DNA of 64,000 nucleotides, from positions 74,302-138,301 of the forward strand of contig NZ_LGDG01000063.1 of assembly GCF_001279775.1 (NCBI RefSeq). Reading direction: 5' to 3'. This document shows positions 16,059-24,543 of the stretch, piece after piece. The notes under the pieces were generated by a model, which saw nothing but the letters and a program-made list of their open reading frames with translations, had not been told where the DNA came from and searched no databases. Positions within the stretch are counted from its first letter, which is position 1, and every line of letters begins with the position of its first letter. The DNA is from Streptomyces sp. MMG1533. GTDB taxonomy: Bacteria; Actinomycetota; Actinomycetes; Streptomycetales; Streptomycetaceae. The position numbers and the translations under genes were made by a program.

Positions 16059-16981
16059 GCATCCGCGTCACCCACGTCCACGGCGAGCACATCGCGGTCG
16101 AGGCGGCGGACGGCACGGAGATCCTCCGCTACGTCTACCGCCCCGATCCCGAGGCCTTCGAGTCCCGCAAGCCCTACGCCCACCCGGTACGCACCCTCGC
16201 CGGACGCACGGTGACCGGCTACCGCCCGAACGACCACCGCTGGCACAAGGGCCTGCAGATGACGGCCAGCCATCTGTCCGGCCAGAACTTCTGGGGCGGC
16301 AACTGCTACGTCCACGGCCAGGGCTACCTGCCCCTGCCCGAGCGCATCGGCTCGATGCGCCACGACGGCTTCCCCGCGTTCACGGTCGAGGACGGCCGGC
16401 TCGCCTTCACCGAAGAGCTCACCTGGGTGGAGAACGGCGGCGCCCGGTGGGCGCGCGAGGAGCGCGGTCTGGCCGTCCACTCGGTCGACGAGGAGGCCGG
16501 TGCCTGGGCCCTCGACTGGTCGATCCGGCTCACCAACCTCCGCGACGCGCCCCTCGCCTTCGGCTCCCCGACCACCGCCGGCCGCGAGATGGCCGGCTAC
16601 ACCGGCCTGCAGTGGCGCGGCCCGCGCGACTTCACCGGCGGCACCGTCTTCGCCCCGGACACCGACGCCGACGCGGACAAGCTCATGGGCACCCAGAGCC
16701 CCTGGCTCGCCTTCACCACCCAGCACGACGAGGTCGACGCGCACTCCACGCTCGTCTTCGCGCACGCCCCCGAGAACCTGGACGAGAAGACGGCCGTCCA
16801 CCCCTCGCACTGGTTCGTGCGCTCCGAGCCGTTTCCGACGGTCGCGTTCTCCTGGGCGTTCTTCGAGGAGTTCGAGCTGCCGCCCGGCGAGTCGTTCGCG
16901 TACCGCTACCGGGTCGTCGTCGCGGACGGCGCCTGGGACGGTGATCGCGTCGGCACGTACCTGGAGGGGCTGCCGTGGTGA
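16055..16981 (+). CDS. PmoA-family (DUF6807) protein
   Basis: 308 residues from ATG 16055, overlapping the dehydrogenase stop (ATGA). Landmarks are RPYAHPV-like SRKPYAHPVRTLAG, the HRWHKG motif (NDHRWHKGLQMT), GQNFWGGNCYV, and a C-terminal SHWFVRSEPFPTVAFSW. These are the signatures of the family annotated PmoA, which despite its name has nothing to do with methane oxidation. It is typically found beside Gfo/Idh dehydrogenases in carbohydrate loci. The fold is probably a beta-sandwich with a His-rich site. The reaction is not known. Its operon position suggests action on the same sugar derivative as the dehydrogenase. Confidence 0.88.
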   Translation: MSIRVTHVHGEHIAVEAADGTEILRYVYRPDPEAFESRKPYAHPVRTLAGRTVTGYRPNDHRWHKGLQMTASHLSGQNFWGGNCYVHGQGYLPLPERIGSMRHDGFPAFTVEDGRLAFTEELTWVENGGARWAREERGLAVHSVDEEAGAWALDWSIRLTNLRDAPLAFGSPTTAGREMAGYTGLQWRGPRDFTGGTVFAPDTDADADKLMGTQSPWLAFTTQHDEVDAHSTLVFAHAPENLDEKTAVHPSHWFVRSEPFPTVAFSWAFFEEFELPPGESFAYRYRVVVADGAWDGDRVGTYLEGLPW

Positions 16982-17736
16982 GCGAGCCCAAGCCCGTCCT
17001 TCCGCACCCCCTGCCCGGCGCCGTCGGCCTGTCCCATCTGAGCGCGTACGACTGGGAAGCCGCCGACGGAGTGTGCGGCGGGAGCCCGCATCTGCACCTG
17101 GTGTGCACGGAGGCGTACGTCGTCACCGGTGGCCGGGGCGCGGTGCAGACCCTCAGCCCCGACGGCTTCCGGGACATCCCGCTGGAGCCGGGATCGGTCG
17201 CCTGGTTCACGCCGGGCACCGTGCACCGGATGGTGCAGGGCGGTGATCTGCGGATCACCGTGCTGATGCAGAACAGCGGCCTGCCGGAGGCCGGGGACGC
17301 GGTCTTCACCTTCCCGCCCGAGATCCTCGCGGACCCCGACTCCTACGCGGCGGCGGCCGCGCTCCCGACCGGCACAGGACCTCGGACGGCCACGGCAGCG
17401 CGCCGCCGCAGAGACCTCGCCGTCGAGGGCTACCTCGTGCTGCGCGAGGCGCTCGTCGCCGGCGACAACGGCCCGTACCTGGAGTTCCAGCGCGCCGCCG
17501 CCCGGCTGGTGCGCGCCAAGGTGCCGGCCTGGCGCGAGCTGTGGCGGGCCGGTGCGCTGGCCACCGCCGAACGCACCGGCGCCCAGCTGGACGCGCTGGC
17601 GGACGGCGAGCCGGCGTATCTCCGCGAGGCCACCGCGCACGAGGCCGCGCCCACCCGGCTCGGCGGCTTCGGGATGTGCGGCAGACGGGACGAGTACGCA
17701 CTGCCGGGGACGACGCTGCCCTACCAGGGCGAGTAA
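16978..17736 (+). CDS. Cupin-domain protein
   Basis: 252 residues from GTG 16978, which overlaps the preceding stop (GTGA); GTG 16975 is an equal alternative. A GGAGGGG ribosome site is at 16962-16968. The cupin barrel runs from about 25 to 105 (HLHLVCTEAYVVTGGRGAVQT, then LEPGSVAWFTPGTVHRMVQGG), with His residues in both cupin motifs for a metal. A helical C-terminal half follows (ARLVRAKVPAWRELWRAGALATAERTGAQ). It has no AraC helix-turn-helix. It is likely a sugar isomerase or metal-dependent binding protein of this pathway. The exact reaction is unknown. Confidence 0.82.
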   Translation: MSEPKPVLPHPLPGAVGLSHLSAYDWEAADGVCGGSPHLHLVCTEAYVVTGGRGAVQTLSPDGFRDIPLEPGSVAWFTPGTVHRMVQGGDLRITVLMQNSGLPEAGDAVFTFPPEILADPDSYAAAAALPTGTGPRTATAARRRRDLAVEGYLVLREALVAGDNGPYLEFQRAAARLVRAKVPAWRELWRAGALATAERTGAQLDALADGEPAYLREATAHEAAPTRLGGFGMCGRRDEYALPGTTLPYQGE

Positions 17737-17794
17737 CGGGGGGCCGAGGGGGGCCGTCGAAGAAAGTCCGAGGAAGGGATGAGGTGACCTCGGC

Positions 17795-19078
17795 ATGCCC
17801 GGACACAGGACAAAGGGGTTCTGCGCGTCGGCCGCCGCACTCGTGCTCTGCGCGGTGCTGGCCGGCTGCGGGGGATCCGGGGAATCGGTCGGTGGCGGCA
17901 AGGTCGTGCTGCGCTACACGTGGTGGGGCAATCCCGACCGCGCGGAGCGCACCGAGCGGGCCGTCGCCCTGTTCGAGAAACGGCATCCGAACACCAGGGT
18001 GCAGACATCGTTCTCCGGCTACGACGCCTACAAACAGAAGCTCGCCGTCCAGGCCACGGGCGGCGACGCACCCGACGTGATGCAGCTCGACTACCGCCAG
18101 ATCGACCAGTACGCGTCCGGCGGTGTCCTGCTCGACCTGGCGCGGCAGAAGGCCGTACTGCACACCTCGGAGATCGACCAGGGTCTGCTCGCCACCGGCC
18201 GGGTGGACGGTACCCAGTACGCGATCCCGCAGGGCCGCGGCACCGAGACCGTCGTCTACGACGCCAAGGCGTGGCGAGACGCCGGGGTGCCGCTCCCACG
18301 CCAGGGGTGGACCTGGGACGACTGGGCCGACGCCGTGCGCGCGCTGGCGAAGAAGACCGGGAAACCGGGTGCCACCGACCCCGGCCAGAGCGAGGACGCC
18401 TTCGAGGTCTGGCTGCGCGGGCAGGGCAAGTCCCTCTACACGAAGGCCGGAGGGCTCGGCTTCACCGCCGACGATCTGACCGAGTGGTGGACCTTCACCG
18501 ACAGGCTCCGGCGCGAGGGCGCCGTCTCGCCCGCCGAGCAGACCACCCAGCTCGACGGATCCGTCGAGAACACCCCGCTCGGCCGCGGCGAGGCGACCGC
18601 CGACACCAACTGGGATGCCCCGTCGAGCGGTTACCTCGCTCTCGTCCCGACCGGCATCGCCCTGGCACCCATGCCGTCCGGCGCGGACGGCACGCCCGGC
18701 CAGTACTTCAAGCCGTCCATGTTCCTCGGTGTCTCCGCCAACACCGGCCACGCGAAAGAGGCGGCCCAGCTCGTCGACTTCCTCCTCAACGACGGGGACG
18801 CGGCGAAGATCCTCGGCGCGACCCGGGGCATCCCTGTCAACGAGACCATTCGCAAGGTGACCGCGCCCCAGCTCAAGGACTTCGACAAGACGGTCGCCGA
18901 CTTCCAGTCGTCCCTCGAAGGCACCCTCAAGGACCCCCCGCAGGCCCCGCCCTCCGGCGACAACGCCCTGCAGACCACCTTCCAGCGCGACTACGACCAG
19001 GTGTCGTACGAGCGCATGTCGCCCCGCGAGGCGGCCGAGAACTACGTCACCGAGGCGAAGGCGGAGCTGAGGTCATGA
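17795..19078 (+). CDS. ABC transporter sugar-binding lipoprotein
   Basis: 427 residues. The signal peptide (MPGHRTKGFCASAAALVLCAV) ends in lipobox LAGC with Cys25. The mature part has the family 1 solute-binding look: VVLRYTWWGNPDRAERTERAV, then FSGYDAYKQKLAVQATGGDAPDVMQLDYRQIDQYASGGVL, and LGATRGIPVNE near the C-terminus. It would capture a sugar or oligosaccharide outside the membrane for the two permeases that follow. Its stop overlaps the first permease start (ATGA). No ATPase gene is in this operon, as is common in Streptomyces where a shared MsiK-type ATPase serves several sugar importers. Confidence 0.93.
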   Translation: MPGHRTKGFCASAAALVLCAVLAGCGGSGESVGGGKVVLRYTWWGNPDRAERTERAVALFEKRHPNTRVQTSFSGYDAYKQKLAVQATGGDAPDVMQLDYRQIDQYASGGVLLDLARQKAVLHTSEIDQGLLATGRVDGTQYAIPQGRGTETVVYDAKAWRDAGVPLPRQGWTWDDWADAVRALAKKTGKPGATDPGQSEDAFEVWLRGQGKSLYTKAGGLGFTADDLTEWWTFTDRLRREGAVSPAEQTTQLDGSVENTPLGRGEATADTNWDAPSSGYLALVPTGIALAPMPSGADGTPGQYFKPSMFLGVSANTGHAKEAAQLVDFLLNDGDAAKILGATRGIPVNETIRKVTAPQLKDFDKTVADFQSSLEGTLKDPPQAPPSGDNALQTTFQRDYDQVSYERMSPREAAENYVTEAKAELRS

Positions 19079-20019
19079 CCACCACCGACATCCCCGCGTC
19101 CACCGCACGCCCGAAGCGGCCCGCCACCGCCCAAAAGCGCCGCCCCAAGCGCGAACGGGAGGGCGCAGCCTGGGTGTTCCTGTCCCCGTGGGTCCTCGGA
19201 GCGAGCGTCCTCACGCTGCTGCCGATGGTCGTCTCGCTGTATCTGTCCTTCACCGACTACAACCTCTTCGACCCACCGCACTGGGTCGGCCTGCGCAACT
19301 ACACGCAGATGTTCACCGAGGACCCGCGCTACTGGCGTTCGGTCATGACGACCCTGATGTACGTCGTCATAGCCGTACCCCTTCAACTCGCGCTCGCCCT
19401 GGTCGTCGCGCTCGCCCTGAAACCCATGAAGCGCGGCAAGGGCTTCTACCGCTCCGCGTTCTACGCCCCCTCACTGCTCGGCGCGTCCATGTCCATCGCC
19501 CTCGTCTGGCGGGCGGTCTTCAACGACGGCGGCACGGTGGACAACCTGCTCGGCACCGGCGGCTGGGTGAACAAGCCCGGCTGGGCGCTGCTGGCCGTGG
19601 CGCTGCTGACGGTCTGGCAGTTCGGCGCACCGATGGTCATCTTCCTCGCCGGACTCCAGCAGATACCCGCCGAGCTGTACGAGGCGGCGGCCGTGGACGG
19701 GGCGGGAAAGTGGCGGCAGTTCCTGTCCGTCACCGTGCCGATGCTGTCCCCGGTGCTCTTCTTCAACCTCGTTCTGCAGACCATCCAGGCCTTCCAGGTC
19801 TTCACGCCCGCCTTCGCGGTCAGCGCCGGCAAGGGCGGCCCCGCCGACTCGACGCTCGTCTACACGATGTACCTCTACGACCGGGGCTTCGTCGCCTCCC
19901 ACATGGGCTATGCCTCCGCCATGGCCTGGGTGCTGCTGCTCGTCATCGGTGCCGTCACGGCGGTGCTGTTCCGTACGTCGCGCTCCTGGGTCTTCTACGC
20001 GTCCGAGGGGGACCGATGA
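19075..20019 (+). CDS. Sugar ABC transporter permease, MalF type
   Basis: 314 residues with six spans. The family start AAWVFLSPWVLGASVLTLLPMVVSLYLSFTDYNLF is typical of MalF/UgpA-like permeases. The ATPase-docking EAA loop reads ELYEAAAVDGAGKWRQFLSVTVPMLSPVLFF. The 30-residue N-terminal tail is basic and Lys-rich (PKRPATAQKRRPKREREG). ATG 19075 overlaps the binding-protein stop, and its own stop overlaps the next start, so the importer is made as one coupled unit. Confidence 0.94.
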   Translation: MTTTDIPASTARPKRPATAQKRRPKREREGAAWVFLSPWVLGASVLTLLPMVVSLYLSFTDYNLFDPPHWVGLRNYTQMFTEDPRYWRSVMTTLMYVVIAVPLQLALALVVALALKPMKRGKGFYRSAFYAPSLLGASMSIALVWRAVFNDGGTVDNLLGTGGWVNKPGWALLAVALLTVWQFGAPMVIFLAGLQQIPAELYEAAAVDGAGKWRQFLSVTVPMLSPVLFFNLVLQTIQAFQVFTPAFAVSAGKGGPADSTLVYTMYLYDRGFVASHMGYASAMAWVLLLVIGAVTAVLFRTSRSWVFYASEGDR

Positions 20020-20882
20020 CCGTCGTATCAACTGCCGCCTCCCGCAAGCCCGTTCGCCGGGGCCGTATCGCCCTGCACCTCGGCTGCCTGGCCGCCCTGC
20101 TGGTGATGCTCTACCCGCTGGCCTGGCTGCTCGCCACGTCGCTCAAGCCCGCCGACGAGGTGATCGCCAGCCTCGACCTGCTGCCCAGGCACCTGGAGTG
20201 GTCGAACTACAAGACCGCCATGGACGGTGTGAACGACGTGTCGATCTGGCGGCTTCTCTCCAACTCGCTGCTGATCGCGGGCGGTGCGGTCCTCGGCAAC
20301 GTGATCAGCTGCTCGCTCGCCGCCTACGCCTTCGCCCGGCTGCGCTTCCGCTTCCGCGGCCCGCTGTTCGCCTTCATGATCGCGACGATCATGCTGCCGC
20401 ACCACGCGGTACTGATCCCGCAGTACATCATCTTCAACCAGCTCGGCCTGGTGAACACCTACTGGCCGCTGATCCTGCCGAAGTTCCTCGCCACGGAAGC
20501 CTTCTTCGTCTTCCTCATCGTGCAGTTCATGCGTGGCCTTCCGCGCGAGCTGGAGGAGGCGGCCCGCATCGACGGCTGCGGCCCCTTCCGCAGCTTCTTC
20601 CGGATCGTGCTGCCCCTCACCAGGCCCGCGCTGATCACGACGGCGATCTTCACCTTCATCTGGACCTGGAACGACTTCTTCACCCAGCTCATCTACCTCT
20701 TCGACCCGGACAAGTTCACGCTCACGCTCGCCCTGCGGTCCTTCGTGGACGCCTCCAGCCAGTCGTCGTTCGGCCCGATGTTCGCGATGTCGGTGATCGC
20801 GCTGCTGCCGATCGTGCTCTTCTTCCTCGCCTTCCAGCGCTTCCTGGTGGAGGGCATGGCCGGCTCCGGACTGAAGGGGTGA
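20016..20882 (+). CDS. Sugar ABC transporter permease, MalG type
   Basis: 288 residues with six spans. LYPLAWLLATSLKPADEVI is the family N-terminus, and the EAA loop is ELEEAARIDGCGPFRSFFRIVLPLTRPALIT, followed by FTFIWTWNDFFTQLIYL. It pairs with the preceding permease to form the membrane channel of the importer. The start overlaps the upstream stop by four bases. Confidence 0.94.
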   Translation: MTVVSTAASRKPVRRGRIALHLGCLAALLVMLYPLAWLLATSLKPADEVIASLDLLPRHLEWSNYKTAMDGVNDVSIWRLLSNSLLIAGGAVLGNVISCSLAAYAFARLRFRFRGPLFAFMIATIMLPHHAVLIPQYIIFNQLGLVNTYWPLILPKFLATEAFFVFLIVQFMRGLPRELEEAARIDGCGPFRSFFRIVLPLTRPALITTAIFTFIWTWNDFFTQLIYLFDPDKFTLTLALRSFVDASSQSSFGPMFAMSVIALLPIVLFFLAFQRFLVEGMAGSGLKG

Positions 20883-20887
20883 GCGGG

Positions 20888-21478
20888 ATGCCGACGCGTG
20901 AACCGGGAGAGGTCTTCGGACCCCGGATGACCCTGTTCGCCGACGTGCTGAGCGTCGGCCTCGCCACGGCGGTGGCGTGTCTGCCCCTGGTGACCGCCCC
21001 GGCCGCACTGTCGAGCGCGAGCGCTGTGCTGCGGGGTGCGGGGGAGGGGCAACCCGCCACCGCCGGGCGGTATTTCGCGGTTCTACGGCGACGGCTTCGG
21101 GTCGGTGACCTGGCGGCCGGGGGCGTCGCTCTCGCGGGTGCGCTGCTGCTTGCCGCGGACCTCGCGCTGGCCGGGGCGGGACTGCCGGGGGCCGGACTGT
21201 TCGCGGTGGTGGCCGCCGCGATCGGCGCGTGTGCACTGGTGGTGGGTCTCAGGGCGTGTGCTCGGCCCGAGTCGCTCACCGACTGGCCTGCCGCCCTGCG
21301 CGGGGCCGCGCGGAACGCCGTAGCGGATCCGGGCGGTTCTGCCCTGGTGCTGCTCGCGGTGGCGACGGCCGTCCTCGGCGCCTGGATGATGCTGCCGCTC
21401 GCGTTCCTGGCGCCGGGCCCGCTGGCGTTGGCGCTCACCGCCGTCGACGTCCGTTTGGCCGGTATATCCGAGAGTTGA
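20888..21478 (+). CDS. Small membrane protein at the end of the sugar operon
   Basis: 196 residues with four to five spans (MTLFADVLSVGLATAVACLPLVTAPAAL, LAAGGVALAGALLLAADLAL, LFAVVAAAIGACALVVGLRA, ALVLLAVATAVLGAWMMLPLAFLAPGPLALAL). The start VFGPRMTLFADVL and the four-span plan recall the DUF624/YesL-like proteins that accompany sugar ABC importers. ATG 20888 lies five bases after the permease stop behind GGGGTGAGCGGG. Role in transport is inferred from position only. Confidence 0.78.
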   Translation: MPTREPGEVFGPRMTLFADVLSVGLATAVACLPLVTAPAALSSASAVLRGAGEGQPATAGRYFAVLRRRLRVGDLAAGGVALAGALLLAADLALAGAGLPGAGLFAVVAAAIGACALVVGLRACARPESLTDWPAALRGAARNAVADPGGSALVLLAVATAVLGAWMMLPLAFLAPGPLALALTAVDVRLAGISES

Positions 21479-21492
21479 GGGGCCATTAGGGG

Positions 21493-21565
21493 ACTTGCGG
21501 TGTGAAGAGGTACTTGCGGTGTCAATCATCTTGTCATGAACCTGCGACCCGACGGACGGGTCGCA
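21493..21565 (+). promoter_or_regulatory. Direct repeat and 5'-leader hairpin upstream of phospholipase A2
   Basis: ACTTGCGGTGT occurs at 21493-21503 and 21512-21522, 19 bp apart, which fits binding by a dimeric activator on one face of the helix. A perfect 8-bp hairpin, TGCGACCC (21543-21550) and GGGTCGCA (21558-21565) with a 7-base loop, ends seven bases before the GGAGG ribosome site. It may stabilise the message or control its translation. Confidence 0.5.
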
Positions 21566-21583
21566 GTCTCATGGAGGTGTGGG

Positions 21584-22036
21584 ATGCACCGCAGACTCGC
21601 CACCGGAATGGCCGCCTCGACTCTGGCCCTGATCACCGTCGTCGGCACCGCCGCAGCCGCCGACGCCGCCCCCGCCGACGAGCCCCAGGTCCTCGCGAGC
21701 TGGACGCAGACGAGCGCGTCGAGCTACAACTCCTGGGCCGCCGCCCGCGCGAACCGGTCCGCATGGAACGCGTACGTGTTCGACTGGACGACCGACTACT
21801 GCTCCTCCTCGCCGGACAACCCGTTCGGCTTCCCCTTCCGGATGTCCTGCGCCCGCCACGACTTCGGCTACCGCAACTACAAGGCCGCGGGCGCCTTCAG
21901 CGTCAACAAGTCCCGCCTGGACAGCGCCTTCCACGAGGACCTCAAGCGGGTGTGCGCGAAGTACACGGGCGGCACCAAGACCGCCTGCAACAGCACGGCG
22001 TGGACGTACTACCAGGCCGTGAAAGCCTTCGGCTGA
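21584..22036 (+). CDS. Secreted phospholipase A2 (prokaryotic type)
   Basis: 150 residues from ATG 21584, seven bases after GGAGG (21573-21577). The signal peptide is 28 residues, cut after ADA, giving a 122-residue mature enzyme, the same size as the S. violaceoruber phospholipase A2. Catalytic residues line up: His92 and Asp93 in CARHDFGYRNY, Asp113 (RLDSAF) as the second of the dyad, and Asp71 (TTDYC) as a calcium ligand. Cys 73, 89, 124 and 135 fit its two disulfides. It hydrolyses the sn-2 ester of phospholipids outside the cell with calcium. A strong hairpin ends the gene. Confidence 0.95.
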   Translation: MHRRLATGMAASTLALITVVGTAAAADAAPADEPQVLASWTQTSASSYNSWAAARANRSAWNAYVFDWTTDYCSSSPDNPFGFPFRMSCARHDFGYRNYKAAGAFSVNKSRLDSAFHEDLKRVCAKYTGGTKTACNSTAWTYYQAVKAFG

Positions 22037-22046
22037 GCGGCCATCA

Positions 22047-22080
22047 CCGGTCGGGGGCGCGCCCAGCCGCCCCCGACCGG
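22047..22080. terminator. Bidirectional hairpin terminator
   Basis: CCGGTCGGGGGC (22047-22058) and GCCCCCGACCGG (22069-22080) form a perfect 12-bp stem around a 10-base loop. It sits between the convergent ends of the phospholipase gene (22036) and the copper ATPase gene (22086), so it can end both transcripts. Confidence 0.8.
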
Positions 22081-22085
22081 ACGGT

Positions 22086-24338
22086 TCAGTCCGCCGCCCG
22101 GAACGAGCGCAGCCGCAGCGAGTTGCCGACGACGAACACCGAGGAGAAGGCCATGGCGGCCCCGGCGAGCATCGGGTTGAGCAGGCCGGCCGCGGCGAGC
22201 GGCAGGGCGGCCACGTTGTAGGCGAAGGCCCAGAACAGGTTGGTGCGGATCGTGCCGAGGGTGCGGCGGGCGAGCCGGATGGCGTCGGCCGCTGCGCGCA
22301 GGTCACCGCGCACGAGGGTCAGGTCGCCGGCCTCGATCGCGGCGTCCGTGCCCGTGCCCATCGCCAGCCCCAGGTCGGCCTGGGCGAGGGCGGCCGCGTC
22401 GTTGACGCCGTCGCCGACCATCGCGACCGAACGGCCCTCGCGCTGAAGGCGCTTGACGACGTCGACCTTGTCCTCGGGCAGCACCTCGGCGACGACGTCC
22501 TCGGGCGCGATGCCCACCTCTCGGGCGACGGACTCGGCGACGGCCCGGTTGTCGCCGGTCAGCAGGATCGGGGAAAGGCCGAGTGCGCGCAGCCGGGTGA
22601 TCGCCTCGGCGCTGGTCGCCTTCACCGCGTCCGCGACCTCCAGGACCGCCCGTGCCTCGCCGTCCCAGGCGACCACGACGGCCGTACGCCCGGCCGCCTC
22701 GGCGTCCGCCTTGGCCCGCGCCAGCTCCTCCGGCAGTTCCATGGCCCAGTCGGCGAGCAGCCGTTCGCGGCCGACGAGGACCGCGTCACCGTCGACGACG
22801 CCCTGCACCCCGAGACCGGGCACGTTCGCGAAGTCCTCGGGCGCGGGCAGCGACCCCAGCTTCTCCAGTGCTCCCTCGGCCACGGCGCGGGCGATCGGGT
22901 GCTCGGAGGAGTGCTCCAACGCCCCCGCCAGCCGCAGGACTTCGGCCTCCTCGGTGCCGTCGGCCGGGTGCAGGGCCGTCAGGGCCATCCGGCCGGTGGT
23001 GACGGTGCCCGTCTTGTCGAGGACCACGGTGTCGACCTTGCGCGTCGACTCCAGGACCTCGGGGCCCTTGATGAGGATCCCGAGCTGCGCGCCACGCCCG
23101 GTGCCGACCAGCAGCGCGGTCGGCGTGGCCAGCCCGAGGGCGCACGGGCAGGCAATGATCAGTACGGCGACGGCGGCGGTGAAGGCCGCCGTCGGACCCG
23201 AGCCGTTGCCGAGCCAGAACCCGAGCGTGCCCAGCGCGAGCGCGATCACGATCGGCACGAAGACCCCGGAGATCCGGTCGGCGAGCCGCTGCGCCGCGGC
23301 CTTGCCGTTCTGCGCGTCCTCGACCAGCTTCGCCATCCGGGCCAGCCGGGTGTCGGCGCCGACGCGGGTCGCCTCGACGACGAGCCGGCCGCCCGCGTTG
23401 ACCGTCGCCCCGGTGACCGGGTCGCCGACGCCCACCTCCACGGGCACGGACTCGCCGGTCAGCATCGAGGCGTCGACGGCGGAGGAGCCCTCGACGACGG
23501 TGCCGTCGGTGGCGATCTTCTCGCCGGGGCGGACCAGGAAGCGGTCGCCGACCTTCAACTCCGCGAGGGGCAGGGTGCGTTCGTCGCCGTCGGGCCGCAG
23601 GACGGTGACGTCCTTCGCGCCCAGTTCCAGCAGCGCCCTCAGTGCCGCGCCCGCCTTGCGCTTGGAGCGGGCCTCGAAGTACCGCCCGGCCAGGATGAAG
23701 GCGGTGACACCGGCGGCGGCTTCCAGGTAGAGGTTCCCGGCCCCGTCGCCGCGGGTGATGGTCAGCTCGAACGGGTGGGTCATGCCGGGGGTGCCCGCGG
23801 TCCCGAAGAACAGTGCCCACAGCGACCAGCCGAACGCGGCCGCCGTACCGACCGAGATCAGTGTGTCCATCGTGGCCGCGCCGTGCCGGGCGTTGGTGAA
23901 CGCCGCCCTGTGGAAGGGCCATCCGGCGTACGTCACCACGGGCGCCGCGAGGGTGAGTGACAGCCACTGCCAGTACTCGAACTGGAGGGCGGGGATCATG
24001 GCCATCGCGACGACGGGCCCGGCCAGCACCACGGCGGTGACCAACCGCTCGCGCAGCGGCCGGAGTTCGTCGTCCGCCGCCATGTCGTCGTGCCGCGGCT
24101 CGGGCGGTTCGGGTTCCTGCGCCGTGTACCCGGTCTTCTCGACGGTGGCTATCAGGTCCCGCACCGAGACGTCACCGCTGTGGCTGACCCGGGCCTTCTC
24201 GGTGGCGTAGTTGACGGTGGCCGTGACGCCGTCCATCCGGTTGAGCTTCTTCTCGATGCGCGCCGCGCACGAGGCACAGGTCATGCCGCCGATGACGAGT
24301 TCCGTCTCGGCGTCGGGGCCGGTCGTGGTGGTGGTCAT
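22086..24338 (-). CDS. copA: Copper-translocating P1B-type ATPase
   Basis: 750 residues from ATG 24338 (AGGAGC ribosome site). It has one N-terminal metal-binding domain (GGMTCASC, Cys21 and Cys24) and eight predicted spans. The transport motif is CPC at 397-399 ([16 protein letters not shown]), the phosphorylated Asp is at 441 (DKTGTVTTG), TGES is in the actuator domain, and an HP motif (SEHPIARAV) and [13 protein letters not shown] complete the set. The CPC and CxxC sites mark a monovalent copper exporter. The promoter region has three CsoR-like operators, so it is probably induced by copper. It is divergent from a His-rich secreted protein. Confidence 0.95.
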   Translation of the reverse strand: MTTTTTGPDAETELVIGGMTCASCAARIEKKLNRMDGVTATVNYATEKARVSHSGDVSVRDLIATVEKTGYTAQEPEPPEPRHDDMAADDELRPLRERLVTAVVLAGPVVAMAMIPALQFEYWQWLSLTLAAPVVTYAGWPFHRAAFTNARHGAATMDTLISVGTAAAFGWSLWALFFGTAGTPGMTHPFELTITRGDGAGNLYLEAAAGVTAFILAGRYFEARSKRKAGAALRALLELGAKDVTVLRPDGDERTLPLAELKVGDRFLVRPGEKIATDGTVVEGSSAVDASMLTGESVPVEVGVGDPVTGATVNAGGRLVVEATRVGADTRLARMAKLVEDAQNGKAAAQRLADRISGVFVPIVIALALGTLGFWLGNGSGPTAAFTAAVAVLIIACPCALGLATPTALLVGTGRGAQLGILIKGPEVLESTRKVDTVVLDKTGTVTTGRMALTALHPADGTEEAEVLRLAGALEHSSEHPIARAVAEGALEKLGSLPAPEDFANVPGLGVQGVVDGDAVLVGRERLLADWAMELPEELARAKADAEAAGRTAVVVAWDGEARAVLEVADAVKATSAEAITRLRALGLSPILLTGDNRAVAESVAREVGIAPEDVVAEVLPEDKVDVVKRLQREGRSVAMVGDGVNDAAALAQADLGLAMGTGTDAAIEAGDLTLVRGDLRAAADAIRLARRTLGTIRTNLFWAFAYNVAALPLAAAGLLNPMLAGAAMAFSSVFVVGNSLRLRSFRAAD

Positions 24339-24382
24339 CGCTGCTCCTGAGGTCGTCCCAGCCGTGTACCGCGGTCGACACG

Positions 24383-24486
24383 GATACGGGGTGGGGGTAT
24401 CTTGCGTCTCAGGTTCTGTATACCCCCACTGGGTATCCGAAGCAAGTCTTCCGAGGGCTTGACCTGATACCCCCCAGGGGTATGGT
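24383..24486. promoter_or_regulatory. Divergent copper promoters with three ATAC-N9-GTAT (CsoR-type) operators
   Basis: Three 17-bp sites share ATAC-N9-GTAT: 24384-24400, 24420-24436 (ATACCCCCACTGGGTAT) and 24467-24483 (ATACCCCCCAGGGGTAT). Rightward, TTGACC (24459-24464), 16 bp, TATGGT (24481-24486) reads toward the His-rich protein, with the third site filling its spacer. Leftward, TTGCTT (24445-24440), 17 bp, TATACA (24422-24417) reads toward copA, with the second site in its spacer. G/C-rich ATACC..GGTAT palindromes are typical of CsoR. Repressor binding in the spacers would block both promoters until copper is present. Confidence 0.8.
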
Positions 24487-24543
24487 GAGTCGTATGGAAG
24501 GCCTCGCATCGAAGCCCGGGGCCCCGCCTCCCAGGAGCCGAAC

